Source of the DNA: Bifidobacterium vespertilionis
GTDB taxonomy: Bacteria; Actinomycetota; Actinomycetes; Actinomycetales; Bifidobacteriaceae
Length of the DNA stretch: 64,000 bases
Assembly: GCF_008698145.1 (NCBI RefSeq)
Contig: NZ_RZNZ01000004.1
Coordinates: 151,635 to 215,634, forward strand
Reading direction: 5' to 3'
Made by a program: the position numbers and the translations under genes
Notes under the pieces: generated by a model
The model's database searches: none
Told to the model about the DNA's origin: nothing
Seen by the model: the letters and a program-made list of their open reading frames with translations, nothing else
Shown here: piece after piece, positions 25,281-34,828 of the stretch
Numbering within the stretch: the stretch's first letter is position 1
Layout: the number at the start of each line of letters is the position of its first letter

Positions 25281-25379
25281 GTCATCCTGAGCGAAGCGTA
25301 GCGGAGTCGAAGGATCCTTAATTTGTGCGCATACAGTTAAGGATCCTTCGGCTCCGGCTTCGCCTTCGCTCAGGATGAC
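25281..25379. repeat. REP-like palindrome, copy 2
   Basis: GTCATCCTGAGCG ... GAAGGATCCTTAA is followed by its inverted partner TTAAGGATCCTTC ... CTCAGGATGAC. It lies between the GH42 and CE12 genes. This is the basic form of the family, without inserted hairpins. Confidence 0.85.
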
Positions 25380-25428
25380 GTTGGGAAAACAAGCCGCGCC
25401 GCCCAGGATGACGCCGGCCATCCGCCGC

Positions 25429-27537
25429 TCAGTAGCGCACCACGGCCACTCCGAACCGGTCCAGGACGAGTTCGTTGCCAGGTTTCACGGGCCGATCGGC
25501 GATCAGTTCGCGACCGGCCACATGCAGCACGGCCTTATGCGCGCCCGGCCACGGATTGGTGAGGAAGAGGTAGGTGGTCCTGTCCTCCGCCACGCGGCGG
25601 GAGATCTCAATCCCCTCGTCCACGGTCACATCGGCGGGCTCCGGCACCACACCGTCCACCAGCGCGCCGATCATGCGACGGACCGCGTCGCCGGACGGCA
25701 GCGTGGCCGCATAAAACACGCCACCACCGCCCGCGGAGGGCCGGAAGGTGAATGCCGGCGCACCCGCATAGTAGTCGTCCCCGCCATAGGTGGCCAGCAC
25801 CTGCGTGCCCGGATCAGCCTCGATCACGTCGCACAGCAGACGTCCGCCGCCGGGAAGGACGGTCTGCGCCGAACCGTCCGACGACGCGCCGAAAGACAGA
25901 TCCACCGGCGCATCCGGCGCGATCGCATCGGTCTCGGACACCCACACGCCCGCAAGATCCCGCAACGGGACCGGAGCCTCGCCCTGATGGAGGCTGTCGT
26001 GCTCATCCACCAACAGACTCATGGTGGTGGTGAGCAGACGACCGCCGCCAAGCACGTATGAACGCAGCGCGTCCGTCACACGCGCCGGAGCCATGTAGAG
26101 CAGCGGCGCCACAACCGCGTCATAGCCGGCCAGATCATCCCCGGCCCTCACGAAGTCCACCGGGATGTTGCGACGGTACAGCTCCCGGTACCACACCAAG
26201 GTCTCCGCGATGTAGTTGAGCGCCTTGGACGGCCCGGCGGACAGGCCCAGACCCCAGTCGCTCGGCCAGTCGTAGATGAAGGCGACCTTGCCACGCTCCT
26301 TCGGCGCGCCCAGGATGCCGGGCGTGACGCGCGCGAGTTCGGCGCCCAGCGCAGCCACCTCGCGGAAGGTGCGCGTGCGATCGGTGCCGTCCGAGCCGAT
26401 CACCGCGCCATGGAATTTCTCGCATCCGGAACGCGACTGCTTGAGCTGGAAGTACTGGACCGCATCGGCGCCGCGCGCCACGGCCTGCCATGACTGCATG
26501 CGCAACTGCCCGGGGCGCTTCTGCGCGCAGTAGGTGGCCCAGTTCTGGCGGCTCGGCGACTGCTCCATGAGCACGAACGGCCGCTGCCCGCTCACCGCGC
26601 GGTACAGGTCGTGCCTGAGGCAGGTGTCCGCATTGGCCGACGGATCGTTGCCCGGGTAGAGATCCCACGAGGACACGTCCACGCCCCCGTCGGTCTCGGG
26701 GTTATAGGCGAAACCGAGGCAGTCGTAGTCGCGCAGGTGGCCGATGAAGTTCGTGGTGACCGGGTTGACCGGATCGAAGGCGCGGATGGCCCGCTTCTCC
26801 TCGTTGAATGTCTCGAGGACCGTCTCGCCATACCAGCGCTGGTAATCCAGCGAGAAGGCCGGCAATACCGACTTGCCTCCGGGAATCGCGTCGCCCAGCA
26901 GGTTCGGAGGGAAGATCTCGCCGAACGAGTGGTAGGTATGCCCCCAGAACGCGGCGTTCCAGGCCTCGTTCACCGCCTCGATGGACCCGTAGCGGCCGGC
27001 CAGCCATTCCCGGAATCCTGCGGCGCAGCGATCGCACCAGCAGAAGCCGTTGTACTCGTTGTTGACATGCCATGCGACCAGATTCTCCAGCCCGCCATAG
27101 CGCTCGGCGAGCTTGCCGGCCAACTTCGCCGCATACTCACGGTAGGTGGGACTGGTCGCGCAGTGGTTGTGGCGGTAGCCATGCCGGCGCTTGGTGCCGT
27201 CGAACTCCACGCGGGCCACGTCCGGATGCCGCAGGACCATCCACGCGGGCAGGGAGCCGGTGGATGTGGCCATCATGATCCTCATACCGGCGCGCGTGAC
27301 GGTATCCACAATCCTGTCCAGCTTGGAGAAGTCGTACTCGTCCTCGCTCGGCTGGAGCGTGGCCCACGAGAACACATTGAGCGTGACCTCGTTGACGCCC
27401 GCCTTCCTGAGGAGCTCCATGTCCCTCGGCCAGGTCTCCTCCGGCCACTGTTCGGGGTTGTAGTCACCGCCGTAGAGGATGGATCCCGCGGAGGCAAGGC
27501 GGGCGGAGGTGGTGCGGTATCGTTCGGTCGGGGACAT
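25429..27537 (-). CDS. GH42 beta-galactosidase
   Basis: A 702-residue intracellular glycosidase of family 42. The N-terminus YGGDYNPEQWPEETWPRDM is highly typical, the acid/base Glu lies in WHVNNEYNGF, the nucleophile Glu in FVLMEQSPSRQNW, and paired Cys residues around CWCDRCAAGF suggest the zinc cluster of many GH42 enzymes. The trimerisation domain and the C-terminal beta domain follow. Family members in bifidobacteria hydrolyse beta-galactosides from milk or galactan. Placed between the RG-I exo-lyase and the esterase, this one probably trims beta-linked galactose from RG-I side chains. ATG 27537 has a GAAAGGA site. Confidence 0.93.
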   Translation of the reverse strand: MSPTERYRTTSARLASAGSILYGGDYNPEQWPEETWPRDMELLRKAGVNEVTLNVFSWATLQPSEDEYDFSKLDRIVDTVTRAGMRIMMATSTGSLPAWMVLRHPDVARVEFDGTKRRHGYRHNHCATSPTYREYAAKLAGKLAERYGGLENLVAWHVNNEYNGFCWCDRCAAGFREWLAGRYGSIEAVNEAWNAAFWGHTYHSFGEIFPPNLLGDAIPGGKSVLPAFSLDYQRWYGETVLETFNEEKRAIRAFDPVNPVTTNFIGHLRDYDCLGFAYNPETDGGVDVSSWDLYPGNDPSANADTCLRHDLYRAVSGQRPFVLMEQSPSRQNWATYCAQKRPGQLRMQSWQAVARGADAVQYFQLKQSRSGCEKFHGAVIGSDGTDRTRTFREVAALGAELARVTPGILGAPKERGKVAFIYDWPSDWGLGLSAGPSKALNYIAETLVWYRELYRRNIPVDFVRAGDDLAGYDAVVAPLLYMAPARVTDALRSYVLGGGRLLTTTMSLLVDEHDSLHQGEAPVPLRDLAGVWVSETDAIAPDAPVDLSFGASSDGSAQTVLPGGGRLLCDVIEADPGTQVLATYGGDDYYAGAPAFTFRPSAGGGGVFYAATLPSGDAVRRMIGALVDGVVPEPADVTVDEGIEISRRVAEDRTTYLFLTNPWPGAHKAVLHVAGRELIADRPVKPGNELVLDRFGVAVVRY

Positions 27538-27583
27538 GCGTGTAAATCCTTTCGTCGCTGGGCTGTCATGTATGGCGGTTTTC

Positions 27584-27680
27584 GTCATTCTGAGCGGAGG
27601 CACAGCCTCTTGCACAGTGCCTTGCAGTGTGTGCGCACAATTAAGGATCCTTCGACTTCGCTACGCTCCGCTCAGGATGA
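27584..27680. repeat. REP-like palindrome, copy 3
   Basis: A diverged left arm (GTCATTCTGAGCGG) and an intact right arm (TTAAGGATCCTTCGACTTCG ... CTCAGGATGAC) lie between the exo-lyase and the GH42 gene. Confidence 0.75.
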
Positions 27681-27733
27681 CGAGAAGGAACCAGCTCCCC
27701 TCAAAGAGAGGAGCCGGATTGAAGCAAGATGGA

Positions 27734-30427
27734 TCAGTGGAAGAAGTCGCCGCCGGTGACTTCGGTGGGGACCTCATCGGGCAGCCATTGGCGGATGTAT
27801 TCGAGGTTGTCGATTACTCCGAGGGCCCAACGGGATGTGCAGTTGGTGGAGTTCCATGGGATGTCGTACTCGGTGCGGCCACCGCCGTCGCGCGTGTAAG
27901 CGGTGGGGTTGTAACCGCCGTCGCCGCCGCGCAGAACCGTGTCGAACAGCACGTCCCAGGTGAATCGGCCCAGCTTTTCGTCATTCGTATCCGTGGCTGC
28001 GAGCCCCAGAATCTCGGTGATCAGGCTGGGCCATCCAAAGGGCCGATGGGCCAGCTCCTCATCGCCACAGCGCCGTAGCTTCTCCTCCGCGCTCAGCGTG
28101 TAGAACGAACCCTCCTCCACCAGCATCTCGCGCAGCACCGGCAGATCCAGCTCGTCGGCCACCTCGGCCCAGATCTGGATGCCGCCCTGGCACAACTGCA
28201 GGTGCTGGTTCGGGGTGCCGCGATCCTCGCCCATGTACTTGAGATCCTTGGTCTTCACGTCGTACATGAAGCTCGGACCGGAGATCAGACGGAACGGGGC
28301 GGCGGCGATGTCGTTCACGCCGCGCTCGATCCACTCGCGGTACTTCGGGTCCAGCGTGCGCTCGTAGGCGGTCAGCCAGTTGGACACGAAGCTCGACCAA
28401 TCCGGCCCGGAGCGCGTGGGCATCAGATCGCCATCCACGGGGAAACTGGCTCCGTCACCGCCCTTGCCGCGGCGCTTGATGGTCAGGTCCACCGGCAGCA
28501 CCTCGTTCATCACGTCGCCCACGCGCGCATCGCCACTCAGGTAGTAGAGGAAGCGGTGATGGCCGGCCATGGCGATGCGCGGCTCCTTGCACGAGCATCC
28601 CCAGTGCCTCACGTTGTGGCGCGTGCCCAGACCCTGCAGCGGCCCGAAGTGATAGATGTCCACCTCGGAGGTGTGGCGGGTCATGGCCTCGGCCAGCGTG
28701 TACACGTCCTCGCGACCGGTCCGCAGGAAATACGTCCACAGCCAGTAGGTGGGGATGAGCTCGGTGTTCTGCCACGCAAAGCCTCCCACGTCGTAGCGCC
28801 ACACATGGCGGGCCGGATCGTAGGTGTGCATCACATCGCCGTAGTCGAACAGACCGTACCAATCGCGATGCTCCACCTCGGCCTTGTAGTAGTCGAAGGC
28901 CTTGGCGAGCTCGTTTTCGAGCCAACGCTCGGACGGCTTGACGCTCGGATCGTCCGGCGCGGCAGGCAGGCTCCACTCTCCGAAGGCACGCTTGGCATGG
29001 TAGTACTCCGGGGCCCCCACGGCCACGGCCGGGCGATCGACCTGCGCCGCGAAATCGGCCACCTGACCGCCCTTGGGCATGGCGTCCAACAGCCGAATGG
29101 TCGCCTCGCTGGTCACGGCCACGCCGTACGCGGTGGAGAGCATGTAATCGAAGCCCTCGTAGCAGGTGTAGGTGTAGGTGCGGGTGTCGTAATGGCGGAA
29201 GTCATAGGCGTCGGCGGCCGGCGCATGGAACCACGCGGTGGCCTGCGCGGCAGCCGTGCCCAGTCCGGCGACCTCGAGTTCGCCGGGGTACTTGCGCCAG
29301 AAGTCGCGCATGCCGATCATCACACCGCCCGATGTGCCGGTGACGGCCATCGCGCCCGGGGCTCGCGATCCGCGGTCGCAGGTCAGCTCGCAGCAGCCCG
29401 GCTTGGTCTGCTTGACGATCCGGAAGTGCGATGACGCGTCCTGGACCAGCGCATAGCGGTTCCAGATGGGCAGATCGGCTTCGGCCTTGCGCAGGTTTTC
29501 GGTGAGCTCGGCGTCCGGCAGATCGCCGTCAAGCTGGCGCCTGAGCACGGCCGGCGATTGGTCCCAATGATTGCCGAAGAACATTTCGGCGGCTTCATGG
29601 AACGTGCCATTGTCGGTTTGGAAATGAACGTGATGCTCGTGCGCATGGCCGGTGAGCGGCAGATCCACGCGGATGCCCATGCCCTTGAGGAAGTCGCGCG
29701 ATTCCTTGCCATCGTAGGCGAAGGTGTGGGTGAGCTTCAGGTCCTTCTCCCCCGCGCACACAGCCAGACGGATCACGAACGGCATGGACGGTTCGGGCAT
29801 GTCGACCGGATCGTCGGGACCGGTGGCGGTGTGGTCGGCGATGATGCGCGGATTGGGGATGTGGCGGCCATCGAAGCGGAAGACGACCTGAACCGGACCG
29901 CTCTGTTCCACGGTCACGGCGTCGATCACGCCCTCATAGTGGGTGACCGAGCGGGTTTCGCAGGTGCCTTCGGCGGACGCGTCGCGACGCTCCAAGTCGA
30001 AGACCGGGTAGATGCGATCCGCCGCCGGAACGTCGCCGCGCATGACATTCATGGCGATGGCGGGCTTGGATGCGCCGCCCGGCTTGGGGACGATGAGGGA
30101 AAGCACCCCGTTATGCACGATGTAGCCGGTATGGTCCTCCGTCTCCTCGACGGTGACCGCGCGGCCGATGGACGGGACGGGTGCGCCGGCGGGGAGAACG
30201 GACAGTTCGGCTTCATCGCCGATGCGGAAGGCATCCGCGGTGTGCGTGCTCCACTTGATGGAGCCGTCCGACCAGTAGGCGGCGGGAGCGGACTGCACGT
30301 CGATGGGCAGTCCGGAGGCGTCCGCGAGCGCGAATGCGGCATCGGCGGGGGCCTCGCCGCGGCTCCAGTATCCACCGAATGTGACGTGGCCCGCGCGGGA
30401 GCGGTTGGGCAGCAGATGGATTTTCAT
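27734..30427 (-). CDS. Exo-rhamnogalacturonan lyase family protein (PL26/PcRGLX-like)
   Basis: This 897-residue protein has the N-terminal pattern of the PcRGLX RIFT-barrel domain: VTFGGYWSRGEAPADAAFAL, then VQSAPAAYWSDGSIKWSTH. A central domain and an alpha-toroid-like segment with aromatic and His residues (RHNVRHWGCSCKEPRIAMAG) follow. This matches the three-domain exo-lyases that cut RG-I by beta-elimination, releasing unsaturated galacturonosyl-rhamnose. No signal peptide is present, so imported RG-I oligosaccharides are the likely substrate. GH105 at 45490-46608 would process the product. ATG 30427 follows AAGGAA. Assignment rests on remembered family features, so a related polysaccharide lyase family is possible. 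Confidence 0.68.
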   Translation of the reverse strand: MKIHLLPNRSRAGHVTFGGYWSRGEAPADAAFALADASGLPIDVQSAPAAYWSDGSIKWSTHTADAFRIGDEAELSVLPAGAPVPSIGRAVTVEETEDHTGYIVHNGVLSLIVPKPGGASKPAIAMNVMRGDVPAADRIYPVFDLERRDASAEGTCETRSVTHYEGVIDAVTVEQSGPVQVVFRFDGRHIPNPRIIADHTATGPDDPVDMPEPSMPFVIRLAVCAGEKDLKLTHTFAYDGKESRDFLKGMGIRVDLPLTGHAHEHHVHFQTDNGTFHEAAEMFFGNHWDQSPAVLRRQLDGDLPDAELTENLRKAEADLPIWNRYALVQDASSHFRIVKQTKPGCCELTCDRGSRAPGAMAVTGTSGGVMIGMRDFWRKYPGELEVAGLGTAAAQATAWFHAPAADAYDFRHYDTRTYTYTCYEGFDYMLSTAYGVAVTSEATIRLLDAMPKGGQVADFAAQVDRPAVAVGAPEYYHAKRAFGEWSLPAAPDDPSVKPSERWLENELAKAFDYYKAEVEHRDWYGLFDYGDVMHTYDPARHVWRYDVGGFAWQNTELIPTYWLWTYFLRTGREDVYTLAEAMTRHTSEVDIYHFGPLQGLGTRHNVRHWGCSCKEPRIAMAGHHRFLYYLSGDARVGDVMNEVLPVDLTIKRRGKGGDGASFPVDGDLMPTRSGPDWSSFVSNWLTAYERTLDPKYREWIERGVNDIAAAPFRLISGPSFMYDVKTKDLKYMGEDRGTPNQHLQLCQGGIQIWAEVADELDLPVLREMLVEEGSFYTLSAEEKLRRCGDEELAHRPFGWPSLITEILGLAATDTNDEKLGRFTWDVLFDTVLRGGDGGYNPTAYTRDGGGRTEYDIPWNSTNCTSRWALGVIDNLEYIRQWLPDEVPTEVTGGDFFH

Positions 30428-30539
30428 GATGGATTCCTTGGGTAGGTATGGGAAAAGGGTCCGGGGTATGGCCCCGGACCCGGGTGGTGTTCCGAGGAAG
30501 TGGAACGGGTGATGGAGGCGTCGGAGGTGGATTGCGACA

Positions 30540-30847
30540 GACACTTAACGGCTCACCTTCGGCGTCGATGGACGGCTCGCCTTCGGCCCTGCAATTAGGG
30601 ACTCGCCCTACGGGCGAGGCTCAATCCGACCTTCGCCGCCTTGGCGGCGGCTCAGGCTGACGCGTTAAGCGCGGAGCCCACCGGGCTCCGCGCTTAACGC
30701 GTCAGCCCTTCACGGCCCCCCTTCGGTCTTGCAATTAAGGACTTCGCTTCGCGAAGGCTCAATGCTGGCTCCGGGCCTCGCCCCGTATTGGCGAGGCCCT
30801 TCGCTTGGCGCGGTCGGAAGGCCCACCGGGCCTTCCTCAAAGGCTTA
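30540..30847. repeat. Hairpin array between permease and exo-lyase genes
   Basis: In the 420-bp gap several hairpins lie in tandem: CTCGCCC-TAC-GGGCGAG (near 30602-30618), CGCCGCC-TT-GGCGGCG, a perfect 25-bp stem with a 3-nt ACC loop (30655-30679 with 30683-30707), GCCTCGCC/GGCGAGGC and GGAAGGCCC-ACC-GGGCCTTCC. Order and loop sequences match REP copy 1, but the stems differ. It may weaken or stabilise the ABC-to-lyase read-through mRNA. No gene is visible. Confidence 0.8.
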
Positions 30848-31798
30848 TCAGCCCTTGACCGCGCCAATCATGACGCCCTTGTTGAAGTACTTCTGGAGGA
30901 AGGGGTAGACGATCAGGAGGGGCAGGGAGGCGACGATGATGACGCCGTACTTGATCTGGCCCGCGTAGTTGGCGATTTCGGCGGACTGGTTTTCGGCGGC
31001 CACCGTATTGCCGGCGAGCAGGATCTTCTGCAGCACCACCTGCAGCGGCTGGAACTGGTCGGACTGGATGTACACCAGGCCGGTCATGTAGTCGTTCCAG
31101 TGGTAGACGAAGTAGTACAGGCCGATCACCGCTAGGATGGCACTGGACAGCGGCAGGGCGATCTTGATGAAGTAGCCGAAGTAGCTCATGCCGTCGATCT
31201 TGGCCGCCTCGAACAGGGACTCGGGGATCGAGGACTCGAAGAACGAGCGGGCGATGATCAGGTTGTACACGTTCACGGCGGACGGCAGGATGAACACCCA
31301 CATGGAGTTGAGGATGCCCAGATCCTTGTACAGCACGTAGTTCGGGATCAGGCCGCCGGCAAAGAACATCGTGAAGGTGAGCAGGAACATGATCACGCGG
31401 CGCGGCTTCCATTCGCGGCGGGACAGCGCGAAGGCCATGGGCAGGGTGACCACCATGTTGAGCAGGGTGCCGAGCACCGAGTAGATGATCGTGTTCCTGT
31501 AGCCGGTCCACAGGCGGTTGTCCTTGAAGATCAGCTGGTAGCCGGAGGTGGAGAAGTCGACCGGCAGGAGCTTCATCGTGCCGTTGGACACCGCGTCGGG
31601 GTCGGAGACCGAGGCGATCACCACGAACCACAGCGGGTAGAGGACCACGACCACGATCGCCGCGATGAGCACGCCGATCACGATGTCGATGATCCAGTCG
31701 GTGACGGTCTTCTGCTGGGGCTTCTTCTTGTTCCAGGGGATGTCCGCGGAACCGGACTTGCCGGGGACGGGGATGTTGTTGACGGTTGCTACGCTCAT
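30848..31798 (-). CDS. Carbohydrate ABC transporter permease (MalG/YtcP type)
   Basis: A 316-residue inner-membrane permease with six predicted helices and the CUT1 EAA-loop ESLFEAAKIDGMSYFGYF, which docks on the shared ATPase. It resembles the Bacillus YtcP and LplC proteins associated with import of pectin fragments. ATG 31798 follows GAGGAGG. It is 21 bp from the partner permease. No ATPase gene is in the cluster, as is usual for bifidobacterial CUT1 systems that share an MsmK-like ATPase. Confidence 0.92.
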   Translation of the reverse strand: MSVATVNNIPVPGKSGSADIPWNKKKPQQKTVTDWIIDIVIGVLIAAIVVVVLYPLWFVVIASVSDPDAVSNGTMKLLPVDFSTSGYQLIFKDNRLWTGYRNTIIYSVLGTLLNMVVTLPMAFALSRREWKPRRVIMFLLTFTMFFAGGLIPNYVLYKDLGILNSMWVFILPSAVNVYNLIIARSFFESSIPESLFEAAKIDGMSYFGYFIKIALPLSSAILAVIGLYYFVYHWNDYMTGLVYIQSDQFQPLQVVLQKILLAGNTVAAENQSAEIANYAGQIKYGVIIVASLPLLIVYPFLQKYFNKGVMIGAVKG

Positions 31799-31819
31799 TT
31801 GGGAAACCTCCTCGTTCCC

Positions 31820-32836
31820 TTAGAAGATGCTCGTGTCGGAGACGCGGCGGGAGATGCCGTTCGCCAGCATCAGGAAGATGAAGTTGATGATGGTGTTGAA
31901 CAGGCCGATGGCCGTGGAGTAGCTGAACTGGTTGGAGACCATACCCACCTTGTACACGTAGGTGGAAATGACCTCGGAGGCGGGCATGTTCATGGTGTTC
32001 TGCATCAGGAAGGTCTTGTCGAAGCCGACGTTGAGCACATGGCCCATGTTCATGATGAGCAGGATCACGCAGGTGGGCAGGATGGTGGGGATGTCCACGT
32101 GGCGGATGAGCTGCAGGCGGTTGGCGCCGTCGATCTTGGCGGCCTCGTACAGGCCCGGGTCCACGGAGGACAGGGCGGCCAGATAGATGATGGCGCTCCA
32201 GCCGCAGGACTGCCAAACGCCGGAGATCCAGTAGATGTGCACGAAGGCGTCGGGGCTGGCGAGCAGGTTGTTCGCGCCGAACACGCGGCCGAGCAGGCCG
32301 GTGCCGGGGGTGAGGAAGAGAGTGACCATGGAGACCAGGACCACGATGGAGATGAAGTGCGGCATGTAGGTGATGGTCTGCACGAAGCTCTTGATCTTCT
32401 GGTTCTGCATCTGGTTGAGCAGCAGGGCCAGGATGATCGGGGCGATGAAGCCGGTGAGCAGCGTCCACAGGGCGATGTTGACGGTGTTGCCCATGATCTC
32501 GCCGAACAGCGGGGATGTCACGAACTTCTCGAAGTACTTGAGGCCCACGAACTTGCCGCCGGTCAGGCCCTTCTTGGGGGTGAACTCCTTGAAGGCCAGT
32601 TGCAGGCCGTACATGGGCACGTAGGCGAAGATGGCCACGAACGCCATGCCGGGGATGGTCATGAGCCACAAGTGCCAGTACTGGCGAAAGTGCCAGCTGA
32701 GCTTGCGGCCGATCGACCAGTGCTTGCGGGCTTCGAAATTGTCGACGACCTGGGACGTCTTCGTCCCGTTCGCCTCGATGGGCTTGGATTCCTTGGATGT
32801 CATGCGCATCGTGGAATTCACGGTTTGGGTGGACAC
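31820..32836 (-). CDS. Carbohydrate ABC transporter permease (LplB/UgpA type)
   Basis: A 338-residue permease with a cytoplasmic N-terminal tail of about 55 residues, six hydrophobic helices and the EAA loop GLYEAAKIDGANRLQLIRHV. The start is a GTG at 32836 with a GAGGAAGG site; no nearer ATG fits. It forms the translocation pore with the following permease and is 149 bp downstream of the lipoprotein gene, with a hairpin in the gap. Confidence 0.9.
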   Translation of the reverse strand: MSTQTVNSTMRMTSKESKPIEANGTKTSQVVDNFEARKHWSIGRKLSWHFRQYWHLWLMTIPGMAFVAIFAYVPMYGLQLAFKEFTPKKGLTGGKFVGLKYFEKFVTSPLFGEIMGNTVNIALWTLLTGFIAPIILALLLNQMQNQKIKSFVQTITYMPHFISIVVLVSMVTLFLTPGTGLLGRVFGANNLLASPDAFVHIYWISGVWQSCGWSAIIYLAALSSVDPGLYEAAKIDGANRLQLIRHVDIPTILPTCVILLIMNMGHVLNVGFDKTFLMQNTMNMPASEVISTYVYKVGMVSNQFSYSTAIGLFNTIINFIFLMLANGISRRVSDTSIF

Positions 32837-32902
32837 GTCAGTTTCCTTCCTCGGAAAATCACAAAGACGCTGCTGTGGATGAAGGGTGAAAGGCGATGGG
32901 GC

Positions 32903-32940
32903 CGGGCCGCCCGAAGGGAAAGGATGAAAAAGGCGGCCCG
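32903..32940 (-). terminator. Attenuator-like hairpin between binding protein and permease genes
   Basis: CGGGCCGCC (32903-32911) and GGCGGCCCG (32932-32940) form a 9-bp perfect stem. Its position between a binding-protein gene and permease genes suits differential expression. Confidence 0.6.
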
Positions 32941-32985
32941 TGCCTCATCGGTCAGGAGGGATGGGATGGGTATGTTGGGTTGGAA

Positions 32986-34614
32986 CTACTTCTGGGCGTC
33001 GTAGGTCTTCTGCCAGATCTCGATGTTCTTCTCGATGCCGTAGCTCTTGAGGCTGTTGACGAACTCATCCCACTCGGCGTCGGTCACGCCGTTGGACCAC
33101 CAGTTGGAGATCTTCGGCAGCGCGTAGTTCATGATCACCGAGTTGTTGTCCGCCAGGGTGACGCGGTCCTCGTCGGTGGGGTTGAGCCACTGCGGGAAGT
33201 AGTTCTCGGTGGTCAGCTTCTCCTGCACCGGCTTGTAGGTCTCCGCCAGACGGGAGTTGGAGGCGTACTCCCAGTCCTCCTGGCCCTCGACGTTGTTGAT
33301 GATCTTGGTGTCCTTGCGCAGGTAGGCCAACGTGCGGCCCTTCATGCCCGGGGCCTTGGTGGCGTCGGCGAACATGGCCGGCAGCATCTCGTAGGTGTCC
33401 TCGCCGGTCTTCTTGGAGTAGGTCGGGGAGGCGCCGAAGGTGGTCTGGACGGACATGTCCTCGCTCAGCAGGGTGTCGATGATCTTCATGATCGCGGTGG
33501 CCTTGTCCTTGTCCTGCATGGCCTCGGCGGAGAGGGTGGTGAAGCCGTCGCCCTTGGTCCACGCCTCGTCGGGCAGCCAGGTGGTCTCGTCGATGGAGTG
33601 GCCGGGCGCGGCGGGCACCGGGATGGAGATGTACTGCTCCCACGTCTTCATGTTCGTGGTGTTGCGGTCGAAGAACATGCCCATGTAGGCCACGCCGTCC
33701 TTGTTCTTCTGGATGGACTTGTAGGTGCTGGAGTCCATGGTGGCGGCGTCGGCCGGAATCAGGCCGTCGGCCATCCACTCGTGGATCTGCTCGGTGACGC
33801 TGCGGAATTCGTCGGTGAGCATGAAGTTGTTCACCTTGCCGTCCTTGACGTAGTAGCCGTAGCCGCCGGTCTCCTGATTCACCTGCGGGGTGATGCCGTA
33901 GGAGGCGAGGAGCAGGTACGGGGTCCACAGCTGGAAGCGGGAGTTGTCCGGCTTGACGATGCCCAGCGGCACCTCGTCCGCCTTGCCGTTGCCGTTCGGA
34001 TCCTGCGTCTTGAAAGCCTTGAGCACCTCGGTGATCTCATCCCACGTGGTGGGGACCTCGAGGCCCAGCTTGTCCAGCCATTCCTTGTTGATCACGATGG
34101 CGTTGTTGCCGGAGCGGGCGGAGTAGGCGTAGGTGATGTCGGAGTTGAGGCTGTACAGCTTGCCGTCCTGGGTGGTGCTCATCTTGCGCACCTCCTCGCG
34201 GTCGTTCAGGTACTCCTTGAGGTTCGGGGACTCGTCCAGATGGGCGTTGAAGTCCTCAAAGTAGTCGGGGTACTTGGCCGCGTCCTCGGCGTTGAACAGG
34301 CCCATGGCGATGTCCGGGATGTTGCCGCCGGCCAGCAGCGCGCTGTGCTGCTGGGAGAATGCGGACAGGTCGATCTCGGACCACTTGATGGTGCAGTCGC
34401 AGGCGGCCTCGAGCTGCGCGGGCCATTCCATCTGGTCCATCGGCAGCTGGACGGAGGAGCCCTTGACCTGCGTGATGTTGATGATGATCTTGCCGTTCTC
34501 GTCGCGCTCGACCGCGGCCGAATCACCGCCGCCGCAGCCCGCCAGAGCCAGACCGATTGCCAGGGTGGCCGCCGTGGCGGTCATCATCTTCCTGCGAACA
34601 CGTCCTCGTGTCAT
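32986..34614 (-). CDS. Extracellular solute-binding lipoprotein (LplA/YtcQ type)
   Basis: A 542-residue lipoprotein: Arg/Lys-rich start, hydrophobic stretch, and lipobox LALAGC with Cys27 as the lipidated residue, followed by the mature SBP_bac_1-like domain. The long form (over 500 residues) matches LplA/YtcQ-type receptors for oligosaccharides of pectin. ATG 34614 follows AAGGAG at good distance; an upstream in-frame start at 34671 would bury the signal. It is the first gene of the importer operon, divergent from the fused regulator at 34829. The ligand is probably an RG-I-derived oligosaccharide, inferred from the neighbours. Confidence 0.92.
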   Translation of the reverse strand: MTRGRVRRKMMTATAATLAIGLALAGCGGGDSAAVERDENGKIIINITQVKGSSVQLPMDQMEWPAQLEAACDCTIKWSEIDLSAFSQQHSALLAGGNIPDIAMGLFNAEDAAKYPDYFEDFNAHLDESPNLKEYLNDREEVRKMSTTQDGKLYSLNSDITYAYSARSGNNAIVINKEWLDKLGLEVPTTWDEITEVLKAFKTQDPNGNGKADEVPLGIVKPDNSRFQLWTPYLLLASYGITPQVNQETGGYGYYVKDGKVNNFMLTDEFRSVTEQIHEWMADGLIPADAATMDSSTYKSIQKNKDGVAYMGMFFDRNTTNMKTWEQYISIPVPAAPGHSIDETTWLPDEAWTKGDGFTTLSAEAMQDKDKATAIMKIIDTLLSEDMSVQTTFGASPTYSKKTGEDTYEMLPAMFADATKAPGMKGRTLAYLRKDTKIINNVEGQEDWEYASNSRLAETYKPVQEKLTTENYFPQWLNPTDEDRVTLADNNSVIMNYALPKISNWWSNGVTDAEWDEFVNSLKSYGIEKNIEIWQKTYDAQK

Positions 34615-34790
34615 TTCCGTTTCTCCTTGTCTATCCGATCCAACGGTGTACCCGACCGGCTGCGACGCCAATCCACCGATGTAGTGTCTTCCTTTGGTGG
34701 GACGACGGCCATGTCATTGTGGCCATCGCCGTTCACGGGCCTTACCGTGGAGTGGTTTCATTGTGCGCGCGTGACGGCAAAATCCGAATT

Positions 34791-34822
34791 TGTTGACAAA
34801 TGTTGACAGGCGGGGATAGATT
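34791..34822 (+). promoter_or_regulatory. Tandem TGTTGACA operator and promoter of the fused regulator
   Basis: TGTTGACA occurs twice with a 2-nt spacer (34791-34808). The first TTGACA can serve as a -35 with an 18-nt spacer to TAGATT (34817-34822). That would place the transcript start at or near the ATG at 34829, implying a leaderless message. The same tandem element is found upstream of the GH28 operon. Confidence 0.5.
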
Positions 34823-34828
34823 GAAGCC

